A DNA stretch of 64,000 bases from Porphyromonas macacae DSM 20710 = JCM 13914 (GCF_000379945.1 NZ_KB904124.1:124001-188000); one strand, 5' to 3'. Positions 35,000-43,890 are shown, numbered from the stretch's first letter. The notes: generated from the sequence alone by a model not told the origin. Program-made: numbers and translations.

Positions 35000-35117
35000 A
35001 AGCGTGAATTCGATGCCGGGGGTGTGTACTGAAACTATTCATTATGAGAATAAAGGCTAAGGTTATATCGAACTTACGTTGAGGAAAACAAAAAATGTGC
35101 CGTTAAGTAAAAGTTGA

Positions 35118-35227
35118 AAATTCTCTGCCTGATGGTTGAAAATTCTTCAGGCAAAGAAAAAAAATCCAAGTTAACTTCGTTGAAAATCCATTGCGCTAAG
35201 AATTTTCAACCATCAGGCAGAGAATTT
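35118..35227. repeat. Palindromic intergenic repeat, copy R3 (complete, 27-bp perfect inverted ends)
   Basis: 35118-35144 and 35201-35227 are exact reverse complements (27 of 27), enclosing a 56-base centre shared with copies R1 and R4. This looks like the intact form of the element, about 110 bp, similar in build to a MITE or REP-type palindrome. It lies between the convergent HD and WbqC genes and could also stop transcription from both sides. No target duplication is obvious. Confidence 0.88.
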
Positions 35228-35259
35228 CTTAAGTAAGAAGAATGCTTTTTGTTTTCCGG

Positions 35260-35877
35260 TCAACGTATCGAATCTCTGAGAATCAAAGGAGACTCGGGAC
35301 CCATGTTGAAAAGTAAATCCAAAATACTGAGATTGGGCCGGAATGCTCCTTTTGTTTGAAAAAGCTGATAGTAAGGTTGGGGCTCGAAATGTTTGTCCGG
35401 TAGCGGTTTTCTGGGATTTATAACGGTTCGATAGTCATCTTTGGCCGAAGCGATATATTCTTCCGAAGCCGTAATATGAACGTCCAGATCGGACAATGTG
35501 ACCAGTGTGCGAAGATAGAGAAGGTTAAAATCCCAAAGCAATTCGGTATTTTTTTCATACAAAGGCTCTATATCATCCCAGTAGTATTCAAAGAACGGGC
35601 TGCTACCGTAAGCGGAAATAATCGCCTGTTTGTGTAAATGCCGCCAATTGCCGTGCTCGGATATTTTTACTTCGGTAATCGGCACTTTTGCCCGATCATC
35701 GTGCTGCAACGGTATACTCAGCGTCATCGGCCCGTTCGTACTCATAATTATGCATCGATTGCGATAGCTCTGCTTCACGAAATTTTCATGTGCTTCTATA
35801 ATCACGCCATCGCCCTGTGCCGCAAACAGTTTGGTGAAGTATTGCACCGGCGGTGCATAAGCCGTGGCTAACAACAT
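35260..35877 (-). CDS. WbqC-family protein
   Basis: 205 residues. Starts ATAYAPPVQYFTKLFAA, then EAHENFVKQSYRNRCIIMST and LTLSIPLQHD. The segments YGSSPFFEYYWDD and the closing FNMGPESPLIL are characteristic of the WbqC family (PF08889). Some members are found in O-antigen clusters, but in Bacteroidales the gene regularly sits behind lepB, as here (9 bp gap). No catalytic chemistry has been established for the family. Cytoplasmic by prediction. Confidence 0.9.
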   Translation of the reverse strand: MLLATAYAPPVQYFTKLFAAQGDGVIIEAHENFVKQSYRNRCIIMSTNGPMTLSIPLQHDDRAKVPITEVKISEHGNWRHLHKQAIISAYGSSPFFEYYWDDIEPLYEKNTELLWDFNLLYLRTLVTLSDLDVHITASEEYIASAKDDYRTVINPRKPLPDKHFEPQPYYQLFQTKGAFRPNLSILDLLFNMGPESPLILRDSIR

Positions 35878-35886
35878 GGAGAAAAG

Positions 35887-36516
35887 TTATTGATAAATGA
35901 CACCGACAATTCGATTGCGTGAGATCAGCCCCAAATGCCGGCTGTCCGGTTGGTGTTTATCCAAATCGGTAAGTAACCAGTAGTAAGATTGCCGAAAGGT
36001 AAAGTGTGAGCGTACCCGGTCGTCGATAAAGAGCTTACCGCTGTCTATACGGGTGGATTCTAAACTTTCGGATAAAATAGCTTGCCTTACGGCTACCAGA
36101 TTGACGGTATTAAGAGGATAGGGTTTCTTTGGATGCGGCAACCTGAGTGCATAGGAAATCTCTTTGCCGGCATTCAGAGGGTACGCCAGTTTTTTGCCGT
36201 TGTTTGTCAATATTCCCTCGAACATACGAATGCTGTCGCCCGGAACAGCTGCCACACGCGCTATGCCCAGCTGTGTCTTAGATGTCGTGGATGCCGGTAT
36301 TTTGAAAATCACCACATCTCCCACTCGCGGTGTGCGAAGTTTGTTAACCACCACCCAACGTCCGGGTTTTAATGACGGTTCCATGGCATCGGAACGTAGT
36401 CGTGCCACGTTAATGACCCAGATACGCAGGGCTATGACCAGCAGCAAGGCCACCACCGGCAATGCCCACCCAAGTGAGCGTTTTCGTCCGGTTGGCAGGT
36501 CTTTGTCCGGTTTCAT
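35887..36516 (-). CDS. Signal peptidase I paralogue lacking both catalytic residues
   Basis: 209 residues with one membrane anchor (residues about 15-38) and an S26-type domain: VGDVVIFKIP, RVAAVPGDSIRM and a late YYWLLTDLDKHQPDSRHLG that matches the GDN-S-DSR-WG box. However, the residue before the conserved Met-x-Pro is Ala44 (SDAMEPSL) instead of the nucleophile serine. The Lys of KRVxGxPGD is Ala86 (IARVAAVPGD). Both members of the Ser/Lys dyad are thus missing, so it is probably a pseudoenzyme that binds rather than cuts. It lies 17 bp behind lepB and 9 bp ahead of wbqC. Confidence 0.9.
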   Translation of the reverse strand: MKPDKDLPTGRKRSLGWALPVVALLLVIALRIWVINVARLRSDAMEPSLKPGRWVVVNKLRTPRVGDVVIFKIPASTTSKTQLGIARVAAVPGDSIRMFEGILTNNGKKLAYPLNAGKEISYALRLPHPKKPYPLNTVNLVAVRQAILSESLESTRIDSGKLFIDDRVRSHFTFRQSYYWLLTDLDKHQPDSRHLGLISRNRIVGVIYQ

Positions 36517-36533
36517 GGCTCAGTACGTTGAAT

Positions 36534-37970
36534 TTAATGTGCTTTGATGGTTCGCATCATTCGGCTCCAGCGTATTTTCCCGCCGAAAAGAGATTGTTCG
36601 TTGTTGAGCGAAAGCCAGAGTAAAGCAGGTCGGCCCACGATATGATCTTCGGGTACGAATCCCCAGTAACGGCTGTCGGCCGACATGTGCCGATTATCCC
36701 CCATCATCCAGTAATAGTCCTGCTCAAAAGTATAGGAGGTGGCGGGAGTTCCGTCTATAAGCACTTTACCGTTTGCAGAGACAGTCAGGTCATGCCCTTC
36801 GTAAGCATGAATGCAGCGACTGTAAAGTGCAATATTTTCAGGTGTCAGCTCGATGGTTGTACCTTTTGCCGGAATGTAGATCGGGCCATAGTTATCGCGC
36901 GTCCAATTGAATTTGGCACCGATTGGATACATCAATTGAGAAAAGTCTTCTTCCATTTTGATGTGAACGACATAAGGCTCCTTGCTTATTTTTTCTTTCA
37001 TTTCAGCAGTCAGCGGCAGATGAAACACAGCGCCGTAATTGCCATTGGCCATCGGCTCTATTCCCAGTTCATAACAGAGGCTTTCGGATTGCGCCCCGGA
37101 TGCAGCTATATTTAGATCTCTGTAGTTAATGCCCAATTGGTCCAGCAATTCCTTGGAAAGGGTCGTTCCATCCGTTTGTACCCAATAGTTCAGCTGCATT
37201 TTGGGAGGATTTTCCTGAGCTTTGCCGTTGATGTAAATCTGATTGTTGCGGATTTCCACAGTATCGCCGGCAATGCCTACACAACGCTTTACATAATGGT
37301 CGCGTCTGTCTACGGGGCGTGTCACGATGTCGCCAAAAAGAGCTTTATCTTCATGCACACGCTGGCGCCCGTACATATTGCAAAGCGTATAATAGTCGGG
37401 GTTGGGCATTTTGAGTGCGACGGTATCTCCGGCCGGAAAGTTGAATACGACCAAATCCATTCGTTCTACTCCTCTTTTGCCTTTCAGACGCTTGTATTTC
37501 AATCGTGGCGCGTCCAGATAACTTTTCCCTCCTCCCGGCAGGGTGTTGTGTGTCAAAGGCATAGCTATCGGAGTTACGGGCATACGTGGCCCATAGGTTA
37601 CTTTTTCTACAAATAGATAGTCTCCGATCAGCAGCGTTTTTTCTAAAGAAGAGGTGGGAATGGCAAAATTCTGAATAAAGAAAATACTTAATAATGTTAC
37701 TCCGATAACAGCAAAGAGAATATCGGCAACCAGTGTGCAGAACGAGCGCAAACTCTTATTCCGGATTCTCTGATACCATCCCCAGTTTATAAATCCGATA
37801 AAATAAAAATCGATAATCAGAGGCAGCAGAAGGAACCAGCCCCAACCTGCCCAAAAAGAGAAAAGAATGTAAAGAATGCTGAAAACAGAGCCGGAGATGA
37901 TGCGTATGAAACGCTGTTTCGTCGTTTCGTTTTTTCTGCGACGGTGATGTTTGAAATCTATTTTATTCAT
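36534..37970 (-). CDS. lepB: Signal peptidase I
   Basis: 478 residues, longer than the 324-residue E. coli enzyme, with three N-terminal membrane segments. It removes signal peptides from exported proteins at the outer face of the inner membrane. The nucleophile is Ser108 in IPTSSLEKTLLIGD and the general base Lys228 in HYVKRCVGIAGD. The last box is MMGDNRHMSADSRYWGFVP. A large insertion (about residues 255-400) is usual in Bacteroidales forms. It overlaps dapB by 8 bp and is followed by a catalytically dead paralogue. Confidence 0.95.
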   Translation of the reverse strand: MNKIDFKHHRRRKNETTKQRFIRIISGSVFSILYILFSFWAGWGWFLLLPLIIDFYFIGFINWGWYQRIRNKSLRSFCTLVADILFAVIGVTLLSIFFIQNFAIPTSSLEKTLLIGDYLFVEKVTYGPRMPVTPIAMPLTHNTLPGGGKSYLDAPRLKYKRLKGKRGVERMDLVVFNFPAGDTVALKMPNPDYYTLCNMYGRQRVHEDKALFGDIVTRPVDRRDHYVKRCVGIAGDTVEIRNNQIYINGKAQENPPKMQLNYWVQTDGTTLSKELLDQLGINYRDLNIAASGAQSESLCYELGIEPMANGNYGAVFHLPLTAEMKEKISKEPYVVHIKMEEDFSQLMYPIGAKFNWTRDNYGPIYIPAKGTTIELTPENIALYSRCIHAYEGHDLTVSANGKVLIDGTPATSYTFEQDYYWMMGDNRHMSADSRYWGFVPEDHIVGRPALLWLSLNNEQSLFGGKIRWSRMMRTIKAH

Positions 37971-38703
37971 CGGTTTTCAAATTTAGTAGTTGCTGCATAT
38001 TCAAAAAGCCTTTATGGTTTGCGGTAAACTCGGCTGCCAGCACAGCCCCCAGAGCAAACCCTTCCCGTCCGAATGCTTCGTGAGTTATGGAAATACAGTC
38101 TGCATCGGACCGGTAATTGATGGTGTGTATGCCCGGCACCTCACCTTCTCTTATTGAGCTAACCGGGAGAGAATCGGGCGCAATGGGCGTGTTTTCGTTT
38201 ACCGGTTGCCAGTCCCTGACAGATGGAGATACTTTCACAATCTGTTCGGCCAATGTTATAGCTGTTCCGCTCGGAGCATCCAGTTTGTGAATATGGTGCG
38301 TTTCGGTTAAAGACGGCGAATAGACCGGAAAATCTTTCATCAATTTTGCCAAGTGTTTATTCAGAGCAAAAAAGAGATTCATTCCGATGCTGAAGTTGGA
38401 AGCCCAAAAAAGAGTCTGCCCTTCCTCTTCACATCTTTTCTTCAACCCTGGTAATTGCGCGGTCCAATCGCCTGTCGTTCCGCTTACAACAGGGATGTGA
38501 TGGGCAAAACAATATTCTATATTCTTTAATGCCGTTTGCGGGGTGCTGAACTCGATGGCCGCATCGCTGTGAAGAAAATGCTCGCTCTCGAACAATTCTT
38601 CCTGTCCGCGGTCAATGGTCAAAACGATGCGATGACCGCGTTTTCGGGCGATTGTTTCAATGATGTGCCCCATGCGGCCGTATCCTATGAGTGTTATATC
38701 CAT
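37963..38703 (-). CDS. dapB: 4-hydroxy-tetrahydrodipicolinate reductase
   Basis: 246 residues from the ATG at 38703; the longer frame to 38724 would put seven residues ahead of the Rossmann strand. It reduces dihydrodipicolinate with NAD(P)H in lysine/diaminopimelate synthesis. Landmarks: DITLIGYGRMGHIIE (nucleotide site), DAAIEFSTPQ, VSGTTGDW, WASNFSIGMNLFF, and the active site ETHHIHKLDAPSGTA with catalytic His and Lys. First gene of the run dapB-lepB-paralogue-wbqC, a common order in the phylum. Confidence 0.96.
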   Translation of the reverse strand: MDITLIGYGRMGHIIETIARKRGHRIVLTIDRGQEELFESEHFLHSDAAIEFSTPQTALKNIEYCFAHHIPVVSGTTGDWTAQLPGLKKRCEEEGQTLFWASNFSIGMNLFFALNKHLAKLMKDFPVYSPSLTETHHIHKLDAPSGTAITLAEQIVKVSPSVRDWQPVNENTPIAPDSLPVSSIREGEVPGIHTINYRSDADCISITHEAFGREGFALGAVLAAEFTANHKGFLNMQQLLNLKTDE

Positions 38704-38885
38704 AATTCCATTTTTTACAGTCAATCCGCAGGAGCTGCGATTGCTGAATACGAAACGCTAACGGTCTCTTTACAAAGTTAATAAAGATAAGCTTTAGTAA
38801 ATAAAGTTTGTGAATAATTGTTCGTGTCTGTCGAATGACCCAAGGGGATACGATGTCGAAATATTTTTGCCGTCAAAGCAAAACA

Positions 38886-38926
38886 AAATCCGGATAAGTA
38901 TGGCAAATGCCGCATTATCCGGATTT
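38886..38926 (-). terminator. Terminator after the head-GIN pair
   Basis: AAATCCGGATAA / TTATCCGGATTT perfect 12-base stem; on the minus strand followed by TGTTTTGC. 19 bp past the stop at 38945. Confidence 0.8.
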
Positions 38927-38944
38927 GATTGTTCGCCCGATCTC

Positions 38945-39823
38945 CTATTTCCGGAGGAAATCTGCGTTTGAAGATTTTTGAGACTCCGGCCTGACGAATG
39001 CTTTACCGTAGTTTACCACCGTTGTCTGTCCCGATATCCGGTATTGAATGGTATCGGTGATAAAAACCACGGCATCGGAGCTGCCGCTGGCATTTATTTT
39101 TCCCGTTGCGGACCGGAAGTTTCTGAAATCTGCATCCGAAGAACCCGAAAGCGAAGCTGTCAAACTTTGCGTGTTTCCTCTCAATAGAATATCCGAAGCA
39201 CCGCTGACCTTTATGTCGGTATGCCCGGCAACATCCAAATCCATGTTTATGTCGCTCGAACCGGAAATATGGATAGAGGCAGCTCCACAGCGTGCCGTCA
39301 TTCTGTTGACATCCGAAGCTCCGCTCACATTCACTAACAGCGTATCGCAGGCAACGTTCAGCGAATTCAAATCTCCGGCACCTTGTGTTTTGAGGGTGAA
39401 TTTTCTACAGACAAATTCCTTGCCGGGCGTTTGTTCTACATCACTGGCACCGCCGATATTCAGGGTTGTCAGTATGGGCAGTGTAACGTGTACCGTTGCT
39501 GTAATAGACCCCGGCCTTCGCTCTTTTTCCATATAAATATTCAGGTGGTTATTGTCGATAAGCTCGGTTTTGATTTTATTGATCAGTGTCTCATTGGCTT
39601 CCACTGTCACCTTAAATTCATCGCCCCGGGTTAAAATCATATCCACGGCCGAGCTTATGGAAATGGTGTCGAACCCGCTTAATGAACGTTCTTCTGTCCG
39701 GATTTCACCGTAACGGGCTATGCTTTTGATCCTGCTTCGATCTTTGCCATTGCCGTAAATGCAGCTTGTTAAAAAGGTAAGGACAAAGCAGGCGCAAAGA
39801 AAACGAATTGTTTTTGCATTCAT
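38945..39823 (-). CDS. Head-GIN (DUF2807) lipoprotein, copy 2 of a tandem pair
   Basis: 292 residues with lipobox LTSC (Cys about 21). The region from about residue 45 is the auto-transporter-adhesin head-GIN domain: FDTISISSAVDMILTRG, then a run of right-handed beta-helix-like turns marked by the repeated (S/G)GASD or SGSSD steps (GGASDVE, SGASDVN, SGSSDIN, SGASDIL, SGSSDAD, SGSSDAV) about every 18-25 residues. Probably surface or periplasmic. The role of this domain is not well defined; adhesion or envelope sensing has been suggested. It lies 16 bp behind a paralogue with the same architecture. Confidence 0.88.
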   Translation of the reverse strand: MNAKTIRFLCACFVLTFLTSCIYGNGKDRSRIKSIARYGEIRTEERSLSGFDTISISSAVDMILTRGDEFKVTVEANETLINKIKTELIDNNHLNIYMEKERRPGSITATVHVTLPILTTLNIGGASDVEQTPGKEFVCRKFTLKTQGAGDLNSLNVACDTLLVNVSGASDVNRMTARCGAASIHISGSSDINMDLDVAGHTDIKVSGASDILLRGNTQSLTASLSGSSDADFRNFRSATGKINASGSSDAVVFITDTIQYRISGQTTVVNYGKAFVRPESQKSSNADFLRK

Positions 39824-39839
39824 AATTTGTTTCTTTTTA

Positions 39840-40700
39840 TTACAGTTGTTTTACGGAAGACACTCCGCTCACATCCACTTTATTCATTTTGGCCGTTCCT
39901 TTGTAATATAATGTGCTGGCTCCCGAGGCTTCGACTTCAATCTCTTCGGTTGCCTGTATTTTCGCACGTGCTGCTCCCGACAAATCCACAGAGCAGTTTT
40001 TAGCGATAAAATCGGCAATATAGGCTTTCGAGCCGGCAGAGCAGTCTAAGAGCAAAGATTTCACACCTCCGATAAAATTTTCTACGCGGCTGCCGCCGGA
40101 GAGGTCGAGGAGCAGATTGTCTTCCAGCTGCAGTTCGCTCGACAGCCAGTGGCTTCCGCCTGAAAGGTCGACTTTCGCATTACGGGCCTGTACTGATATG
40201 TCTTTCAGGATAGAACCGCCGGACATATTGACCAGCAACTCATCGCACTTGATTTGAATTTCTTTTAATGAAGCTCCTCCCGAAAGATCCAGATAAAACT
40301 TATTGGAAGAGAAGCGGATATCCGAGGTACCGTTGGCTCCTCCCGAAAGAGATATGGCTTCCAGATTAGGGGCGTAAATTTTAACCTTGATGGGACCTTT
40401 TCGACCGAGAATGGGGAAAATATGATTTTTGAAAGACAACTCTCCTTTTTTGATCATCGGCTCGATGGCGTTTACGTTGTCCATTGTTTGTGCAAATATC
40501 TCACAGGAGTACTTATCGGAGTGTAAAATTTCCACCTCGAAGCCGTCACCCACATGAATGGCCTTGAAAGGAGAGAGTTCGTGTTTCAGAGAGGCATTGT
40601 AAGAGGTGCTTCTTGTGCTTTGTGCATTTATCCTGCAGGATGGCAGGGTTACCAGGAAAATCTGTAAAAAAATCAGACTGTACAAAATGTTTTTCTTCAT
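39840..40700 (-). CDS. Head-GIN (DUF2807) lipoprotein, copy 1 of a tandem pair
   Basis: 286 residues with a lipoprotein-like start (LVTLPSC, Cys about 22). The domain opens FKAIHVGDGFEVEILHSD, followed by beta-helix turns with repeated LSGGA or LSGGS (LSGGANG, LSGGASL, MSGGSIL, LSGGSHW, LSGGSRV, then CSAGS, LSGAAR). It differs from the following gene in its turn motif (SGG versus SGASD), so the two have diverged after duplication. They are almost certainly co-transcribed (16 bp gap) and end at a shared terminator. Confidence 0.88.
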   Translation of the reverse strand: MKKNILYSLIFLQIFLVTLPSCRINAQSTRSTSYNASLKHELSPFKAIHVGDGFEVEILHSDKYSCEIFAQTMDNVNAIEPMIKKGELSFKNHIFPILGRKGPIKVKIYAPNLEAISLSGGANGTSDIRFSSNKFYLDLSGGASLKEIQIKCDELLVNMSGGSILKDISVQARNAKVDLSGGSHWLSSELQLEDNLLLDLSGGSRVENFIGGVKSLLLDCSAGSKAYIADFIAKNCSVDLSGAARAKIQATEEIEVEASGASTLYYKGTAKMNKVDVSGVSSVKQL

Positions 40701-40922
40701 ATCTGTATATTCGTATTAAAGTTGTTTCCGGATGTTTTTCCTGCCTCCTCTCAGAAGAGGCCTTTTATTTATAGACGCAGCAAACGGGTATTTGTTACAA
40801 GATAAGTTTATTTTTTTTGCCTGACCAACCGGATAAAAGAGAAAATTATTTTTCCGGGTCTTGGGAGCAATTTCTCCAAAACGATTGATTCTCTTAACTT
40901 TACAGTTAAAACAAGCTATATT

Positions 40923-41339
40923 ATGCAATCGTTATCATTGACTACTCCTTCTTTGCTTTTCTCGGCTACGTCGCTGATCTTGCTGGCCTATACCAACCGT
41001 TTTCTCTCCTATGCACAATTGGTGCGCAACCTGCAGCAGCAACACGTTGAAAAACCGGGACGAACCTCTCTCCGGCAAATCAGGAACTTATACCGGCGGA
41101 TGAAACTGATTCGAGCCATGCAGATTTTAGGCGTTTCCAGCTTACTTTTTTGTGTCACTGCCATGTTTTTTATTTACATCGAATGGCAGCTGGCCGGTGA
41201 AATTATTTTCGGTGTAGGTATGTTGCTACTGGCTCTTTCTCTCTTAGTCTGTCTGAGAGAAATTCTTATATCCATAGAAGCTCTCCGTCTCAACCTGAAC
41301 TCCATCGAGAAAGAAGAGAATACAAACGACTCCAAGTAG
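40923..41339 (+). CDS. DUF2721 membrane protein
   Basis: 138 residues with three hydrophobic helices: TPSLLFSATSLILLAYTNRF near the start, ILGVSSLLFCVTAMFFIYI and IIFGVGMLLLALSLLVCLRE. The basic loop LRQIRNLYRRMKLIRA lies between helix 1 and 2. This layout fits DUF2721. Function unknown. First gene of a plus-strand operon with two DUF4230 proteins (7 bp gap). The sequence TAACTTTA at about 40895 could be its -7 box. Confidence 0.82.
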   Translation: MQSLSLTTPSLLFSATSLILLAYTNRFLSYAQLVRNLQQQHVEKPGRTSLRQIRNLYRRMKLIRAMQILGVSSLLFCVTAMFFIYIEWQLAGEIIFGVGMLLLALSLLVCLREILISIEALRLNLNSIEKEENTNDSK

Positions 41340-41346
41340 ACGGATA

Positions 41347-42009
41347 ATGTTGTGGTTCAAGGTATTGAGTAGAATTTTCAGTCTCTTTTTAACGGCTGTG
41401 CTACTCTTCTCCGGTTGTCGTTCGGGAAAGAGCGATCTACCCGCAGCGGAGGAGTTGAAAGCCGATCTGCAAAAAGTCGAAAAATTGACTTTGGCCGAGG
41501 CGGATATTCATAAGGTGATTATTTTGAAAGATCCTGATATACATCTGAAAGATGTCGGTTCGGTAAAAAATATGCTCAAATGGGCGGAGGAAAAAATAAA
41601 ACCCGGTGTGCGTACGGCTGTATTCTCTTTTGACTCCCAACTTGCAGCGTTTATAGATCTGAGCCGTTTGACGGAGGAAGATATTGTCATAGACCGAAAA
41701 GAGAAAAGATGCCGTATGGTGCTTCCACCCATAATGTTCGAACTTCTTGGACGCGACTTCACGATGCAGCTGGATTATCAGCGTATAACGGCATATCGCT
41801 CGCCTGTCACGCCGCAGGAGCGGGCGGAGTTGAAGAACCGGGCTTATAAAAGGCTGGAAAAAGAAGTGGCTCAAAATCCTGCCTTGCACGAGCAGCTTCG
41901 CAGTCGTGCGGAGTACAGGGCGAAAATATGGCTTACCGAACTGTTAGCCATGAAAGGGCTGACCGCAGAAATATCTTTTAAGCAGGAAAAATCATCTGTT
42001 AAGCCATGA
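41347..42009 (+). CDS. DUF4230 lipoprotein
   Basis: 220 residues with a lipobox LLFSGC (Cys about 24). The domain shows the DUF4230 pattern: KLTLAEADIHKVIILKD, a central VFSFDSQLAAFIDLSRL, VIDRKEKRCRMVLPPIMFE and a C-terminal helical part with AQNPALHEQLRSRAEY and ELLAMKGLTAEISF. Likely periplasmic, attached to a membrane. It overlaps the next gene by 4 bp (ATGA), so translation is coupled. Function unknown. Confidence 0.82.
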   Translation: MLWFKVLSRIFSLFLTAVLLFSGCRSGKSDLPAAEELKADLQKVEKLTLAEADIHKVIILKDPDIHLKDVGSVKNMLKWAEEKIKPGVRTAVFSFDSQLAAFIDLSRLTEEDIVIDRKEKRCRMVLPPIMFELLGRDFTMQLDYQRITAYRSPVTPQERAELKNRAYKRLEKEVAQNPALHEQLRSRAEYRAKIWLTELLAMKGLTAEISFKQEKSSVKP

Positions 42010-42668
42010 AAAAACGAAAATTTCTAACCGGCCGGTTCTTGCTTTTTATTGCCTTAGTCTTGGGTGTGCTTGTGGTTTTGATGCTGCTGTTGAGACAGTG
42101 TAACCGTGAAAACGAGTTGGACGACGGATACAGCGATTTGCCGGCGCGTATAGAGCGGATACGTGAGATGATCAGATTGTCGACACTGGAGATCGACCGT
42201 GAAATGGTGATAACCGACACCGTCAATCAAAAAGTTATTTGCGCCGTAGTTGATGTGCATGGCATGATCGGCTTCGATTTGGAAAAGATGCCTGTAGGTA
42301 TGCGTGGAGATACGCTTTTCGTTCAGCTGCCTCCGGAAAAAATAACCTGCTACGAAAGGGGGTACCGGGTCATTGATGCATACAGTTTGAAACAACCGCT
42401 CGGTTTCGATCTTACCATGCAGGCTTCCGAGGAAAATATTTTCAAAAAACAGATCCCGTTAAAATTTGAAAATGAAATGTATTCGCGTGGATACGTGGAG
42501 ATTGCACGTTCGCAGGCAAGGGAGTCATTGGGAAAATTGCTCAACCTTTTTAGCGCCAATGTTGTCATTATAGACCGTTTCCCCATGGGGGTTCAGGGAG
42601 CAGTACTGCCGGATACGCTCGTCTTCGAGCCGCGCGAAAGACTTACGATCGGACAACCGGAAAAATAG
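42006..42668 (+). CDS. DUF4230 membrane-anchored protein
   Basis: 220 residues, paralogue of the gene before it. One transmembrane helix (LLFIALVLGVLVVLMLLL) replaces the lipoprotein signal. The domain follows the same plan: LEIDREMVITDTVNQKV, VICAVVDVHGMIGFDLEKM, LFVQLPPEKITCYE and the final ARESLGKLLNLFSANVVIID. The two paralogues share strand and helix order, so they may form a hetero-oligomer in the envelope; that is inference. Confidence 0.82.
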   Translation: MKKRKFLTGRFLLFIALVLGVLVVLMLLLRQCNRENELDDGYSDLPARIERIREMIRLSTLEIDREMVITDTVNQKVICAVVDVHGMIGFDLEKMPVGMRGDTLFVQLPPEKITCYERGYRVIDAYSLKQPLGFDLTMQASEENIFKKQIPLKFENEMYSRGYVEIARSQARESLGKLLNLFSANVVIIDRFPMGVQGAVLPDTLVFEPRERLTIGQPEK

Positions 42669-42683
42669 ATTTTGTCCTTTTTT

Positions 42684-42691
42684 TAACTTTG
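42684..42691 (+). promoter_or_regulatory. Putative -7 element for ddh
   Basis: TAACTTTG, an exact TAnnTTTG match, 49 bp before the ddh ATG and 15 bp after the previous stop. No TTTG at the usual distance. Confidence 0.4.
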
Positions 42692-42740
42692 TAATTACAG
42701 GGCCGAAGAAGCCTCTTCTAAAATTTATATCAAGACATTT

Positions 42741-43646
42741 ATGAACGAACCGAAAAAAATCCGTGCAGCCGTAGTCGGATATGGAAATGTAGGGCGTTAT
42801 ACCCTTCAGGCTTTAAGCGCAGCCGAAGACTTTGAAGTAGCAGGAGTGGTACGCCGCAAATTAACGAATAAAAATCCCGAACTCAACAACTTCCCGGTGG
42901 TAACGGATATACGTGAATTGGGACATGTGGATGTAGCCGTTTTATGTACTCCCACCCGTTTGGTGGAAGAATATGCACGGCCTCTTTTGGAGTCCGGCAT
43001 CAATACGGTGGACAGCTTCGATATACATAAAGATATTGTCGGTCTGCGCAGCCGTCTGGGAGCCGTGGCCGGAGCCAACAATGCTGTGTCGATTATCAGC
43101 TCGGGCTGGGATCCGGGTAGCGATTCCGTGGTGCGTATGCTTATGGAGGCCATTGTACCCAAAGGACTTACTTATACCGATTTCGGCCCCGGTATGAGCA
43201 TGGGGCATACCGTCGCCGTGAAAGCAATCGAGGGCGTACGCGGCGCTCTTTCCATGACAATCCCTTTGGGTACAGGTATTCACCGTCGTATGGTATATGT
43301 GGAGCTTGAAAACGGATATGATGCCGGTCAGGTGATTAAAAACATCAAAGAGGACGATTATTTTAGAAATGATGAAACGCATGTAACCATCGTAGATGAC
43401 GTAAACCGTCTTATCGATATGGGGCACGGCGTTCATATGATCAGAAAAGGCGTATCGGGTATCACGCACAATCAGATTCTGGAGTTCAATATGACCATCA
43501 ATAACCCGGCTCTTACGGGGCAGGTATTGGTGTGTGTGGCGCGTGCCTCCATGCGTCAGCAGCCCGGGGCTTATACCATGCCCGAAATACCCGTTATCGA
43601 CCTTTTGCCGGGTGAACGCGAGCAGTGGATTCATAAGTTCTGCTAA
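42741..43646 (+). CDS. ddh: meso-Diaminopimelate dehydrogenase
   Basis: 301 residues. NADPH-dependent reductive amination of L-2-amino-6-oxopimelate straight to meso-DAP, the one-step branch of lysine and peptidoglycan precursor synthesis. Nucleotide site AAVVGYGNVGRYTLQAL at the start; VLCTPTRLVEEYARPLL; SGWDPGSDSVVRML, with the Trp and Asp that contact DAP; and GPGMSMGHTVAVKAIEGVR. The C-terminal half has ASMRQQPGAYTMPEIP. Together with dapB in this window it points to the dehydrogenase variant of the pathway, although dapF or dapL could lie elsewhere. Confidence 0.97.
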   Translation: MNEPKKIRAAVVGYGNVGRYTLQALSAAEDFEVAGVVRRKLTNKNPELNNFPVVTDIRELGHVDVAVLCTPTRLVEEYARPLLESGINTVDSFDIHKDIVGLRSRLGAVAGANNAVSIISSGWDPGSDSVVRMLMEAIVPKGLTYTDFGPGMSMGHTVAVKAIEGVRGALSMTIPLGTGIHRRMVYVELENGYDAGQVIKNIKEDDYFRNDETHVTIVDDVNRLIDMGHGVHMIRKGVSGITHNQILEFNMTINNPALTGQVLVCVARASMRQQPGAYTMPEIPVIDLLPGEREQWIHKFC

Positions 43647-43669
43647 CATCCCGACTTATGTCCGTATTC

Positions 43670-43700
43670 GGAGACTGCTTTGGGTCTCTGATTCTTTTTT
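43670..43700 (+). terminator. Terminator after ddh
   Basis: GGAGAC / GTCTCT stem, eight-base loop, then GATTCTTTTTT; 24 bp past the ddh stop. Confidence 0.7.
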
Positions 43701-43835
43701 CACCGAACGGAGTGCCTCGAATCGTTCTGAATCGACTCTTGTGGCACTCTGTTTTGTTTTTTCTGTAAAAGATCGAAATTTCTTATTCGTACCGGATAAA
43801 CTTGTTTCGAGCCGGTAAACACGGTCTGTTTTTGT

Positions 43836-43865
43836 ATTGTATTGAGAAATAAGAGGTTATTTTTG
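43836..43865 (+). promoter_or_regulatory. Promoter for the ABC importer operon
   Basis: ATTG at 43836 and TATTTTTG at 43858-43865 (exact TAnnTTTG) with an 18-base spacer; 25 bp before the first ATG of the operon. Confidence 0.45.
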
Positions 43866-43890
43866 TAAGACAACATAAAAAAATAAAGAG

